Below are positions 53,802 through 62,700 of a DNA stretch of 64,000 nt, one piece after another. The stretch lies in NCBI RefSeq assembly GCF_014650555.1, contig NZ_BMVE01000002.1:372001-436000 (forward strand), written 5' to 3'. Position numbers and translations under genes: made by a program. Numbering within the stretch: the stretch's first letter is position 1; every line of letters begins with the position of its first letter. This stretch comes from Streptomyces goshikiensis. Its GTDB lineage: Bacteria > Actinomycetota > Actinomycetes > Streptomycetales > Streptomycetaceae. The notes under the pieces were generated by a model. The model did no database searches. It was not told where the DNA came from and was given only the letters and a program-made list of their open reading frames with translations.

Positions 53802-55466
53802 TTACGCGCGCAGCAGCAGCCAGTCGGCGGCGCGCCGCAGTTCCTCCGGGGTCCCGGGGGCCAGCGCCAGCAGGCGTTCGGGGCGGCGCAGCAGCGCGCG
53901 GCGGCCGGGGGATCCGCCGGCCACCGCGAGGAGCCGGTCGCTGAGGCCGTGCGGGTCGATCCCGCCGCTCCCGCCCGTCCCGTCGGCGGCGCTCTCTGCC
54001 GCGCCCCCGCCGAGTACGGGCTGGTACCGGGAGGACGGCGGCGGGACGGCGCCCGCCCGGAACGCCGTGGTCAGGGCGGCCCGTTCGGCCTCGCCGCAGC
54101 GCAGGTTCCGCAGCCGCCACTCCACCCGGTGGGCGAGGGCGGCGGCCCGCGCCCGCGCGGCGACACCGGGGGCGACGGGCTCGCGGAGCCAGCCGTCCAG
54201 GGTGGCCGCCAGCCCGTGCAGGAGACGGATGCCGGGGCCGGTGGGCTTCGCCCGCGTCAGCAGGGTCCGTACGACGAGCCGGGTCTGGAGGCGGCGCAGG
54301 GCGAACTGGAAGGCCGCGAGTTCCGGGTCCGCGGCCCCGTCGGCCATCCGGTCCCGCCAGAACCCGGTCACTCCGGTGAAGGCGTACGCGCCTTGCAGCA
54401 GCCCGGAGGCATGGCGCGGGTCGGAGCGCCAGGGGGCGTAGTGGACCTCGGCGCCGTCGTCGTCGAGGAGCGGGAACAGGTGGAGCAGTGCGCCGAGCTT
54501 GCTGTGCTGGAACTCGTGCACCATCGCCTCGGCGAGCGCCAGGCCGTCCCGGGGCCGGGAGACGACCATCGACCCGAAGGCGTCCGCCGTGGTCGCGCTC
54601 AACGGCGACCCGCCCGGCGGTTCCCGGTCCGGGGACGGGCCGGCGCTCGCCGGGGCGCCGGTCCAGGGGACGATCCGGCGCACCTCCTCGACGCGCAGCC
54701 GGCCGGGTCCGGTGGTGGAGGGCCGGCTCAGGATGGTGGCGGCCTCCCCGAACAGGCGCTGCCAGTAAGCCGACTCCGCGTCCGGGAGGGGCCGCGGGGC
54801 GACCGGTTCGTCGAGGTCGCGGTACGGATCGAGGTCGTCCAGCCAGGTCGGCGTACCGGCGAAGGTGCGCGCGGGCGTCCAGTGCCGGTCCGGCGCACCG
54901 TCCAGCGGGCGGACGACCACCTCCCCGCCGGACCCGGCGCCGCTCAGGCGGAGTTCCCCGCCCCGCAGCCGAGCCCGCGCGGTGGCGAAACCGCCCGCCC
55001 CGGGCGCGGTGACGGTGACCAGGCCCAGCGTGGGCAGGGTGAGCGCGCCGTCGCGCAGCGGGACGACGACATCGGCGTCCAGGCCCGCGCGGAGGCGGGC
55101 GACCAGGCAGACCGCGAAGAGGTGCCCGGCGTCCGCCCACAGGGGCGGGCCGTCCGCCGTGCCGTGCATCCGCCGCAGCATGTGGGTGATCCAGCAGCCG
55201 ACCTGAGGGCTCATCAGCAGTTCCTCGGCCGCCTCGGGCCGTACCTCCGCGGCCTCCGCGATCAGCCGCCACGCCGTCCCCGCGGAGCCCACCACGACCG
55301 GGTGTTCGTCGAGGCGGTCCAGCAGCTCACCCAGCAGCATCAGACGCCGCGTGCGTTCCACCCGTACCAGGAACGCGACCGCCTCCGCCGAACCGCCGCC
55401 CGTGGCGAGCTCGTCGAACAGGTGTCCGGGCATCGTCAGGCGGCCGTCGTCCCCCGGCGAGTCCAT
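53802..55466 (-). CDS. Stand-alone HExxH-motif protein, 2-oxoglutarate peptide beta-hydroxylase family
   Basis: A 554-residue protein. His317-Glu318-x-x-His321 lies in 'LAEAMVHEFQHSKLGALLHL', and a further His352 lies in 'DPRHASGLLQGAYAFTGV'. This arrangement matches the aKG-HExxH domain found fused to radical SAM enzymes in the FxsB family and as separate proteins, where it beta-hydroxylates residues of RiPP precursors. Here the domain stands alone. The ATG at 55466 directly follows the TAG of a 64-residue peptide ORF, so the two are presumably co-translated. Substrate and catalysis are inferred from family. Confidence 0.86.
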   Translation of the reverse strand: MDSPGDDGRLTMPGHLFDELATGGGSAEAVAFLVRVERTRRLMLLGELLDRLDEHPVVVGSAGTAWRLIAEAAEVRPEAAEELLMSPQVGCWITHMLRRMHGTADGPPLWADAGHLFAVCLVARLRAGLDADVVVPLRDGALTLPTLGLVTVTAPGAGGFATARARLRGGELRLSGAGSGGEVVVRPLDGAPDRHWTPARTFAGTPTWLDDLDPYRDLDEPVAPRPLPDAESAYWQRLFGEAATILSRPSTTGPGRLRVEEVRRIVPWTGAPASAGPSPDREPPGGSPLSATTADAFGSMVVSRPRDGLALAEAMVHEFQHSKLGALLHLFPLLDDDGAEVHYAPWRSDPRHASGLLQGAYAFTGVTGFWRDRMADGAADPELAAFQFALRRLQTRLVVRTLLTRAKPTGPGIRLLHGLAATLDGWLREPVAPGVAARARAAALAHRVEWRLRNLRCGEAERAALTTAFRAGAVPPPSSRYQPVLGGGAAESAADGTGGSGGIDPHGLSDRLLAVAGGSPGRRALLRRPERLLALAPGTPEELRRAADWLLLRA

Positions 55467-55661
55467 CTATGCGGCCTCGTGGCTCCGCGGCGGATTCCCG
55501 CCGCCCATGGCGTTGCTGCGCGGGCGCCGCGCCTGGGTCAGCAGCCGCGCGTTGCGCAGCGGCGACGGAACGCCGCGCACGGCGGCGAGGCTCACTCCGG
55601 TCAGATCCACCAGATCGGATTCGACGTGACCCGGACGGTCCGCGTCAGCCGGCTCATGCAA
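55467..55661 (-). CDS. FxsA-like RiPP precursor candidate, 64 residues
   Basis: The TTG start at 55661 follows GAAGGGGGA at 6 bases; an earlier GTG at 55691 is also in frame but has no ribosome site. The peptide reads MHEPADADRPGH..., then 'DLVDLTGVSLAAVRGVP', which matches the leader-like 'DLTGVxLAxLR' segment common to FxSxx-COOH (FxsA) peptides, then a basic region and the end 'NAMGGGNPPRSHEAA'. It has no Phe, Tyr or Trp and lacks the FxSxx terminus. The TAG at 55467 abuts the ATG of the HExxH gene. It is too small for firm assignment, but the leader match and coupling make it more than a chance ORF. Confidence 0.62.
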   Translation of the reverse strand: MHEPADADRPGHVESDLVDLTGVSLAAVRGVPSPLRNARLLTQARRPRSNAMGGGNPPRSHEAA

Positions 55662-55786
55662 CGTGATTCCCCCTTCAAGTGCCCCGCTCACGCGCCCTTT
55701 TCAGCTGTGCCGCTCGCGATACCGGAGTTCCTCCATGATGACGAACGGGAGCGGTCTGTGAAAGCCCATGTGATCAAGCCAGTCGA

Positions 55787-56920
55787 TTACCCGGAGCCCC
55801 CCGGCCGTGCGCCGGCGTATGCGACGACGGCCTCCTCCAGGGCCTGCGCGCGCCCCGGGTCGTCGTCCAGCAGGGTGACCGCGTCGTAGAGCAGCCACAC
55901 CTCTCCCGGCTGTTCGCTCAAGGTGCGGATGATGCCGATGAGGTCGGTCCGGGCCTTGCCGTGCCGCTGCATGCGCGCGGTGCGGCCGGTGGGGAGCGAC
56001 GAGACCATCAGCTGGCGCTCGGCCGGGTCGTGCGCCATCGGGTACGAGAGCAGGGCGTCGACCAGCCGCGGCAACGGCGGCCGGGACGGCTGGGGCGAAG
56101 GGGACGGACCCGGACCGGCCGGTGGCTCGATTTCCTCCCTCCACTCCGGGCCGACGATGCGCAGCGCCGGCACCTGCTCGGTGCGGCGCCCGGCCCTGAG
56201 CGCCGCCACCCGCTCCCGGACGTCCCGGAAGACGGCTTCCGGTTCGGGCCACGGCGGCCCGGCCGGCGACCCCTCCAGTACGTCGAGGACGCACTCGGAG
56301 AACAGCCCCGTACCGCGCCCCGGGTCGTTGGCGGCCCGCTGGCCCCGGGTCGCGGCGAGCAGCAGCGTCTGGTGGTGGCCGCGGACGCGGCGGCCCGTGG
56401 GGAGGCCCTCGTCGGGCAGGCTGGTGCGGAAGCCGTACTCCTCCTCGAAGGTCTGGCAGGCGTCGACGATCCAGACCTGCCGGCCGAAGCCGGGCAGCAG
56501 ATCGCTCGCCAGGGTGGTGCGCATCGACTCCAGGTCGAGGTTGCGCTTGTCGGCGGTGCCGGCGTCCGCGCACAGCAGCCGCAGCCGTTCCGCCCGGTCG
56601 AGCACCCCGTGGCCGCCCCACCACACCCACAGCATCTCGCCCTCCAGGGCGGGGAGCCGGGACAGCAGAAGCCCGCGCAGCGTGCCGTGGTCGGCCGGGT
56701 GGTGCGGGACGCCGTGGTCGGCCAGCGGGTCGAGGCAGAGCAGGACGTTCTGCTCCGGTACTCCGGACCGCAGCAGCCAGGAGCGGAAGCGGAGCGCGTC
56801 GTTCGCCGGTCCGGGCAGGTCCCACGAGGGCCCGGCGGCGTAGCGCTCGATGCCCACGACGAGCGCGAAGGTCCGCGCCGGGGACGGGGACGGGACCGGG
56901 GGAGTGGTCGCGGCGGTCAC
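55787..56920 (-). CDS. Caspase-like peptidase (C14) with C-terminal effector-associated-type domain
   Basis: A 377-residue protein. Residues about 17-215 are a caspase/metacaspase p20 fold with catalytic His104 (VWWGGHGVLD) and Cys155 (IVDACQTFEEE), both intact. A Pro/Ser linker (266-282) leads to residues 283-371, a helical domain opening 'LPRLVDALLSYPMAHDPAER' and containing 'RTDLIGIIRTLSEQPGEVWL', which resembles the effector-associated domains (EAD) of bacterial caspase and STAND conflict systems. Start GTG 56920 overlaps the hydrolase stop (GTGA), so translation is coupled. An intact active site and no membrane segment suggest a cytoplasmic protease whose activation depends on a partner. 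Confidence 0.88.
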   Translation of the reverse strand: MTAATTPPVPSPSPARTFALVVGIERYAAGPSWDLPGPANDALRFRSWLLRSGVPEQNVLLCLDPLADHGVPHHPADHGTLRGLLLSRLPALEGEMLWVWWGGHGVLDRAERLRLLCADAGTADKRNLDLESMRTTLASDLLPGFGRQVWIVDACQTFEEEYGFRTSLPDEGLPTGRRVRGHHQTLLLAATRGQRAANDPGRGTGLFSECVLDVLEGSPAGPPWPEPEAVFRDVRERVAALRAGRRTEQVPALRIVGPEWREEIEPPAGPGPSPSPQPSRPPLPRLVDALLSYPMAHDPAERQLMVSSLPTGRTARMQRHGKARTDLIGIIRTLSEQPGEVWLLYDAVTLLDDDPGRAQALEEAVVAYAGARPGGSG

Positions 56921-58131
56921 GGCAGTCGGGCGGCGATGGCCCGGTAGACGGCCGGGTTGGTCCAGTAGGCGCTGTGCGCGGCCGGGAACGGCTGCCGGTT
57001 GTCGACCTCGACGTCGGTGACGCGGCCGGGGAAGAGCGGGGCCCCCACGTACCCGAGCAGGTCCCGGCGGTCGTACACGTTGAGCCAGTCGGGCAGGTGC
57101 TCCGGCAGCGGCTCGGGGTGGACGAGCCCGGGCAGCGCGCCGCTCTCGTAGAGGAAGGGCGCCTGGGAGCCCACCGTGACCAGCAGGGCGACCCGCGGCG
57201 ACGGCGAGGCGATCAGGGCGTCGAGGGCGATGATCCCGCCGAGGCTGTGGCCGATGACCACGACGGGCGGTTCGAGCTCCTCGACCGCCTCGCGCAGGCG
57301 CCTGCGCAGGGGCTCGCCGTGGGCCAGGTACAGCATGACGTCGGCTGCGGCGGGGTGGGCGGCCTCGGTCAGCGCGCGCCTGCGGCGGACCACCTGGTGG
57401 GAGGCGATCCGCAGCACCGGACGGGCCAGCGCGGCCCCCAGGCCCCGCTCCGAGCCCTCCGGGCGGGCGCCCATGCGGGCGGCGAGCGCGGCGACGGCCG
57501 CGTCCCGGGCGGCGCCGTCGGGAACGACCGGGGCGTCCGCGTCGAGGAGGGCGGCGAGGGCGACGGCGACCAGGGCGCGGGCGAGCAGCCGCGCGAGCTC
57601 CTCCTCGTCGGGCACGGCCGCGCCGGCGCCGCTCAGCACGGCACTGGCGGCGAGTTCGGTGACGGCGGCCGCGAGGTACGGGGCGGGGAGGCCGGCGCCG
57701 CGCGCGATGTCGCCCACGTGCCCGTCGAGGGCGCAGAGCAGCGCGCGGGGGCGTTCCGCGGGGAGCGCGGCGCCCAGGGGCAGCTCCGCGCTCCCGCCGG
57801 GCCCGGAAGCGGAACCGGCGCCGCTGCCGGCGGCCGCGGCCAGCTCCGCCAGCGGGTCGCGGTAGAGGTCCGCCCAGAGCTCGGTCCCGTCGGCCGTCCC
57901 GATCGCCTCGGCCCCGATCGCCCCGTCGGGGCCGCCGCGGCTGCGGCCGCCGGTGTGCGGGACGGAGAGGCCGCCGGCGCCCAGGCGCGCGCCGAGCTCC
58001 CCGCCCCAGTAGCACGAGGCCGTCCGGACATCCGGTGCGAACTCCAGCAAACCGGCTGTGAAACGCCCGTACAGATCGGAGAATCCGGGCTCCCGCACAC
58101 CCGTCCCGTGAATGAACAGCGCTGTGGTCAC
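56917..58131 (-). CDS. Alpha/beta-hydrolase (lipase-like) of the caspase operon
   Basis: A 404-residue protein. It opens with the hydrolase oxyanion region 'LFIHGTGVREPGF', has the nucleophile elbow Gly294-His-Ser296-Leu-Gly-Gly, an Asp354 (NVYDRRDLLG) and His386 (PFPAAHSAYW) in the order Ser-Asp-His. A large Ala-rich insertion (about 60-245) between strands 1 and the elbow may be a lid or docking domain. No signal peptide is seen. First gene of the operon; GTG start 58131. Its substrate is unknown; lipase or peptidase activity toward host or phage components is speculation. Confidence 0.86.
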   Translation of the reverse strand: MTTALFIHGTGVREPGFSDLYGRFTAGLLEFAPDVRTASCYWGGELGARLGAGGLSVPHTGGRSRGGPDGAIGAEAIGTADGTELWADLYRDPLAELAAAAGSGAGSASGPGGSAELPLGAALPAERPRALLCALDGHVGDIARGAGLPAPYLAAAVTELAASAVLSGAGAAVPDEEELARLLARALVAVALAALLDADAPVVPDGAARDAAVAALAARMGARPEGSERGLGAALARPVLRIASHQVVRRRRALTEAAHPAAADVMLYLAHGEPLRRRLREAVEELEPPVVVIGHSLGGIIALDALIASPSPRVALLVTVGSQAPFLYESGALPGLVHPEPLPEHLPDWLNVYDRRDLLGYVGAPLFPGRVTDVEVDNRQPFPAAHSAYWTNPAVYRAIAARLP

Positions 58132-58312
58132 GCGCCCCCGCCCCCGCCCCTCGCCCCCGCGTCACGACGACGTGATCGTGGCACATAACACCCCGTCAAC
58201 TTGGCAGTATGCTGAAAAAGTGCCCCTGACCCGGGTGCGCAATCGCTCTGGCGCTTGGTCGTGCACCCGCCGCGGCAGCCGGCCCCGGCACCGGACTCCA
58301 CAGGGGGACCGC

Positions 58313-59617
58313 ATGAGTTCTGATGCGATGATCACTCATCTCGTCGGTGCCACCGCGCTCATCTTGATCGTCGCCCACACGGCGGGCCGGCTCTCCCGGC
58401 TGCTGGGCCAGCCGACGATCATCGGGCAGCTCATCGCCGGCATCGCCCTCGGGCCGACGATGCTCGCGGAGGTCTCCCCGCGACTGGCCGGCATCCTGTT
58501 CCCCCCGGCCCTCACCCCCGTCCTGACCGGGCTGGCCCAGATCGCCCTCGTCCTCTTCCTCTTCGCCGTCGGCTACGAGCTCGACCTGCGGGTGCTCAAG
58601 GGGCGCGCCCGCTCGGTCGTGACGGTCTCCCTCGCCGCCTTCCTGCTGCCCATGGCGGCCGGCTGCGGCGCGGCGCTGCTCTTCCACGAACAGCTCGCCG
58701 AACTGGGCGCGCCCGAGCGGATGACGGGCTCCTCGGTGCTGTTCTTCGGCGTCGCGCTGTCCATCACCGCGGTGCCGGTGCTCACCGCCATCGTCCGCGA
58801 GAAGGGGCTCGCCGGGACGGTGCCCGGGATCGTCGCCGTCTCCGCCGCCGGGCTCATCGACGTGATGGGCTGGACGGTCCTGGCCGGCACCCTGATGGAG
58901 TCCGACGGGGCCGGCGGCCTCGGCTGGCGGGTGCGCCTGCTGCTCCTCCTCGGGTTCCTGGTGGCGATGCTGTTCGGCGCCCGCCCGGTGCTGCGGGCGC
59001 TGCTGTGGCGGGCGGGAGTCGACCCCTCGATGCGGCTGGCCGTCCTGGTGGGCTTCGCCTTCGCCTCGGCGTGGGTGACCAACGCCCTCGGGCTGCACGT
59101 CATCTTCGGCGCGCTGCTCGCCGGCGTGGTGACGCCCCGGGAGCGGGGCGGCACGCTGGACCCGGATCTGGTGCGGCCGCTGCACGACATCGGCCTGCTC
59201 CTGCTCCCGTTCTTCTTCGTGGTCTCCGGCAGGAGCGTGGAGATCGGGGCGCTCGACGCCGACGGGGTGGCGGCGCTGGCGCTGATCACGCTGCTCGCCG
59301 TGTCGATAAAGCTGGTCAGCGGGACCGTCGCGGCCCGGCTGTCGGGCCTGGACCGCCATGACGCGCGGACGGTCGGCGTCCTGCTGAACACCCGGGGGCT
59401 CACCGAGCTGATCGCCTTGAACGTCGGCCTCCAGGCGGGGCTGGTGAGCGGCCGGCTCTACACGGCGCTGGTCCTGATGGCGCTGGTGACGACCGTGCTC
59501 ACCCAGCCGCTGCTGGTCGTGGTCCGCAGGCTGCGGGAGCGGGAGGAGCGCGCGGCCACCGCCGCCGCCGACGCGCCGGGAGCGCGGCTGCCCGTGGGCG
59601 ACGCCCCGCCGCTCTAG
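58313..59617 (+). CDS. Cation:proton antiporter (CPA2/KefB-type)
   Basis: A 434-residue protein with about 12-13 membrane helices. 'LGQPTIIGQLIAGIALGPTM' and 'LFLFAVGYELDLRVLKGRAR' are the CPA2 N-terminal pattern, and 'LSITAVPVLTAIVREKGLAG' with 'VSAAGLIDVMGWTVLAGTLM' holds the conserved acidic ion-binding Asp. The C-terminus is a short charged tail without a TrkA domain. It probably exchanges Na+ or K+ for H+. It lies on the opposite strand between the STAND gene and the caspase operon; ATG 58313 has AGGGGGA. The 180-bp divergent region has AT-rich sequence near 58195-58220 including the dyad CAGTATGCTG. Confidence 0.92.
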   Translation: MSSDAMITHLVGATALILIVAHTAGRLSRLLGQPTIIGQLIAGIALGPTMLAEVSPRLAGILFPPALTPVLTGLAQIALVLFLFAVGYELDLRVLKGRARSVVTVSLAAFLLPMAAGCGAALLFHEQLAELGAPERMTGSSVLFFGVALSITAVPVLTAIVREKGLAGTVPGIVAVSAAGLIDVMGWTVLAGTLMESDGAGGLGWRVRLLLLLGFLVAMLFGARPVLRALLWRAGVDPSMRLAVLVGFAFASAWVTNALGLHVIFGALLAGVVTPRERGGTLDPDLVRPLHDIGLLLLPFFFVVSGRSVEIGALDADGVAALALITLLAVSIKLVSGTVAARLSGLDRHDARTVGVLLNTRGLTELIALNVGLQAGLVSGRLYTALVLMALVTTVLTQPLLVVVRRLREREERAATAAADAPGARLPVGDAPPL

Positions 59618-59640
59618 GCCCGGCCGGTCCGGCCCGTACG

Positions 59641-59687
59641 ACACCGCTGCGGGGCCCGGGGGAGAAACCCGGGCCCCGCAGCGGTGT
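59641..59687. terminator. Perfect 20-bp bidirectional hairpin between the antiporter and the STAND gene
   Basis: The 20 bases from 59641 (ACACCGCTGCGGGGCCCGGG) pair perfectly with 59668-59687, loop of 7 bases. It lies between convergent genes. Confidence 0.85.
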
Positions 59688-59715
59688 TGTCGTACGTACC
59701 GCGTACCGCTTACCG

Positions 59716-62700
59716 CTACAGCGGCATCGGGGCGATGTCGCACTCGATCCGCTGGTGCAGCCGGGCCGCCACCAGCCAGGGGTGGTCCGGGCCGAGGACC
59801 CTCGCGAAGCCCTGCACGGCCTCCGAGTTGAGCTGGTCGGCCTCCTGGATCCGGCCGAGCCCGCGCAGGTCCAGCGCCAGGTTCGCGCGGCAGGACAGCG
59901 TCAGCGGGTGGTCGGAGCCGCAGCTGCGGACCAGCTTCGGCAGGGTGTCGTCGTCGAGGCTCCGGGCCGCGTCGAAGTCCAGCCGGGCGTAGTGGTTGTT
60001 CGCCAGGCCCAGCACGGCGGTCAGGGTGAACGGGTGCAGATCGCCCAGCACCTCCCGGAACAGGTCCGTCGCCTCCGTGTCGAGGGCCTCGGAGGCGTCG
60101 ATGTCCCCGATGGCGCGCAGGGTGGCCGCCAGGTTGGTCATCGTGACCAGGCTGTACGCGTGCCGGTGCCCGAGCATCGAGCGGTAGTGCCGCAGCGTCC
60201 GCTCGCCCAGATCGCGCGAGGCCGCGAAGTCCCCGCGCAGCCGCCGGTCGACGGTCGCGTTCACCGCGCAGGCCAGGGTGTCCGGGTACTCCTCCCCGTA
60301 CCGCAGCGTGAACCGCTCCAGGGTCTCCTCGGTGAGCTCGGACGCCTCGTGCAGCGCGGCGTCCCGGCGCCGGCACACGGCGAGGTTGCGGGCGGCGCGC
60401 ACCGTCGCCGCGTTGTCCTCGCCGAAGACCGTCCGGTAGAGCCGGTACGTCTCCTCCTGGAGGACGCGCGCGGCCGGGTAGTCGCCGGACTCACGGATGT
60501 CGATCGCGAGACCGTTCATCGTGTTGAGGGTGAGACCGTTGCTCGGCCCGTACAGGGTGTCCCACTGCCGGACCGTCTCCTCGTCCAGCGCGCGGGCCGT
60601 CGCGAACTCGCCGCACGCCCGCAGCGTCACGCCGTAGCCGTGAGCGGCCAGCAGGGTCGCCGGGTCCTCGGGACCGAACAGGTCGCGGGCCCGGCTGTCG
60701 GCCTCCTCGTCCAGCTCGCGGGCCGCGTAGAAGTCGCCCTTGTAGCGCAGGGCGCCGGCCATCTGCGTCATGGAGCCGATGAGTTCCTCCTCCGAGACGG
60801 CTTCCCGCCGGGAGATTTCGAGGACGGTCCGGTTCAGTTCCAGGGCCTGGGCGACCTCACCGGTCTGGAGCAGCAGGAAGGCCAGGTGCTTGCCCATCTG
60901 GAGCACCTGGGCGTTCTCCTCGCCCGACTCGGCCCGCCAGGCGTCCCACGCCTCCCGGGCCACCTCGGCGCCCGCGGTGTGCGCGCCCCAGTAGTAGAGG
61001 TACAGCACCATGGACACGATGAGCTCGCGACCCCAGGGGTCGGAGGTGCGGACGGCCCCGCTGCTCATCACGTGCGGCAGCAGCGCCTGGTAGGCGGCCC
61101 ACTGGTCGGGTGCGGCCGGGGCGCCGGGCTTGGCGGCGGCCAGCAGGACGTGGGCGGCGCGGCGCATCTCCCGGCTCCGCTCCTCGTCCAGACCGGCCGC
61201 GAGCACGGCCTGCATCAGACGGTGGATGTGCAGGGTGCCGCTCTTGTGGTCGAGCTTGATCAGCGACAGCTTGCTGAGGTCGCGGGTGGCCCGGGCGAGC
61301 AGCACCGGGTCCCGCAGGACCGGGTCGAGCTCCGGGGTGATGTCCACGTTGCGGCTGCCGCGCAGGATGCCCAGCGGGATCGGCTCTGGGGCCATGCAGG
61401 CGCAGATCTCCAGCAGTTGCCGGGCGGCCGGGTTGCTGGCGGCGAGCTGGTCCAGGGAGATGTTCCACGCGGCGGCGACCGAGATCGGGTAGTCCGGGGC
61501 GGGGTCGAGCTCCAGGATGCCGGGCCTGCGCTCGGCCAGCAGCTGGAGGTACTCGCTGACGGGCATGCCGGTGGCGGCGTGCCAGGCGCCGCCCTGCTCG
61601 ATCGCGAGCGGCAGGTCGCCGAGGGCCTCGGCCAGCCGGTCGGCGTCCTCGGTGCTGAGGTCCCGGGCCCGGCGCTGGAGCAGGGCGATGCTCTCGTCGC
61701 GCTCGAAGACGTTGACGGTGAGCGGCGCGGCGACCCGCTCCCAGTCGCGGTTGCGGGAGGTGACGATGATCTTGCCGGGGCCGCCGGTGGGGAAGTAGCG
61801 GCGGACGGTCTCGATGTCCTCCGCGTTGTCGAAGACCAGCAGCCAGTTCTCGTACGGCCGCCCGGTGCGCAGCGCCTCGCGGACCGCGGGCACCGCCGTG
61901 TTGGCCTGCGGGCCGACGTCCAGGTCCAGGGCGCGGGCGAGGTCGACGAGGGCGCCGAGGATCAGGTTCTCCCGCTCGGCGGGGATCCACCAGATGACGT
62001 TGTACTCGTGGCTGTGCCGGTAGATGTACTCGATCGCCAGCTGGGACTTGCCGACGCCGCCCATGCCGTGCAGGGCGTGCGGGAGGACCGCCGCGGTCTC
62101 GTCCGAACGCAGTTGTTCCTCGACCGCCGCCAGGAGGTTCTCCCGGCCGGTGAAATTGGGGTTCTTCGGCGGGACGTTCCCCATCACCCTCGGCTGGCCG
62201 GTACGGACGAAGAGGGTGGTCGGGGAAGCTTTGGGCTCCATGGGCGGATCAGCCTTCGGGTCGGAGGGGTTGTCGGTGGTCGTCGGCACACGTGCTCCAG
62301 GCGGTTCGTCGTCGTTCGGGAGAACCCAGGTCGGCGGAGTCTGCGCAGGGGATATGCCCCGCTTCGACGACTCCTGCCCCTTGTTGAAGCCGGAGCCGCC
62401 TGGTGTGGTGACGTCAGGGGTGGCGACGTCGGGTGTGGTGCCGCCGCGGGCGGTGGGGCCGGCGCCGAGGACGGGGAAGGCTGCCCCGTACCCCGAACCG
62501 CCGCTGCCGCTGCCGCTGCCGGGGCCCGCGCCCGCCGCGACCGCCACCCGGGCGGCCCGGCGGGCGTACGGGCCGGCGAGCGCCTTCAGCACCGCCAGTT
62601 CGACCCGCACCCAGGGCGCGTTGGCCGGCGTGGTCTCCGGCAGGGCCGTGCCCTCGGGGTCCTGGAGCGCGGCCCGCAGCCGCACGCCCCGGTCGCGCGC

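Noticed and set aside
55701..55789. Minus-strand stretch encoding about 22 residues beginning MGFHRPLPFV between the caspase and peptide genes
   Set aside because: No ribosome site near the ATG and no family; it is more likely the promoter or spacer for the peptide gene. It remains a minor alternative precursor.
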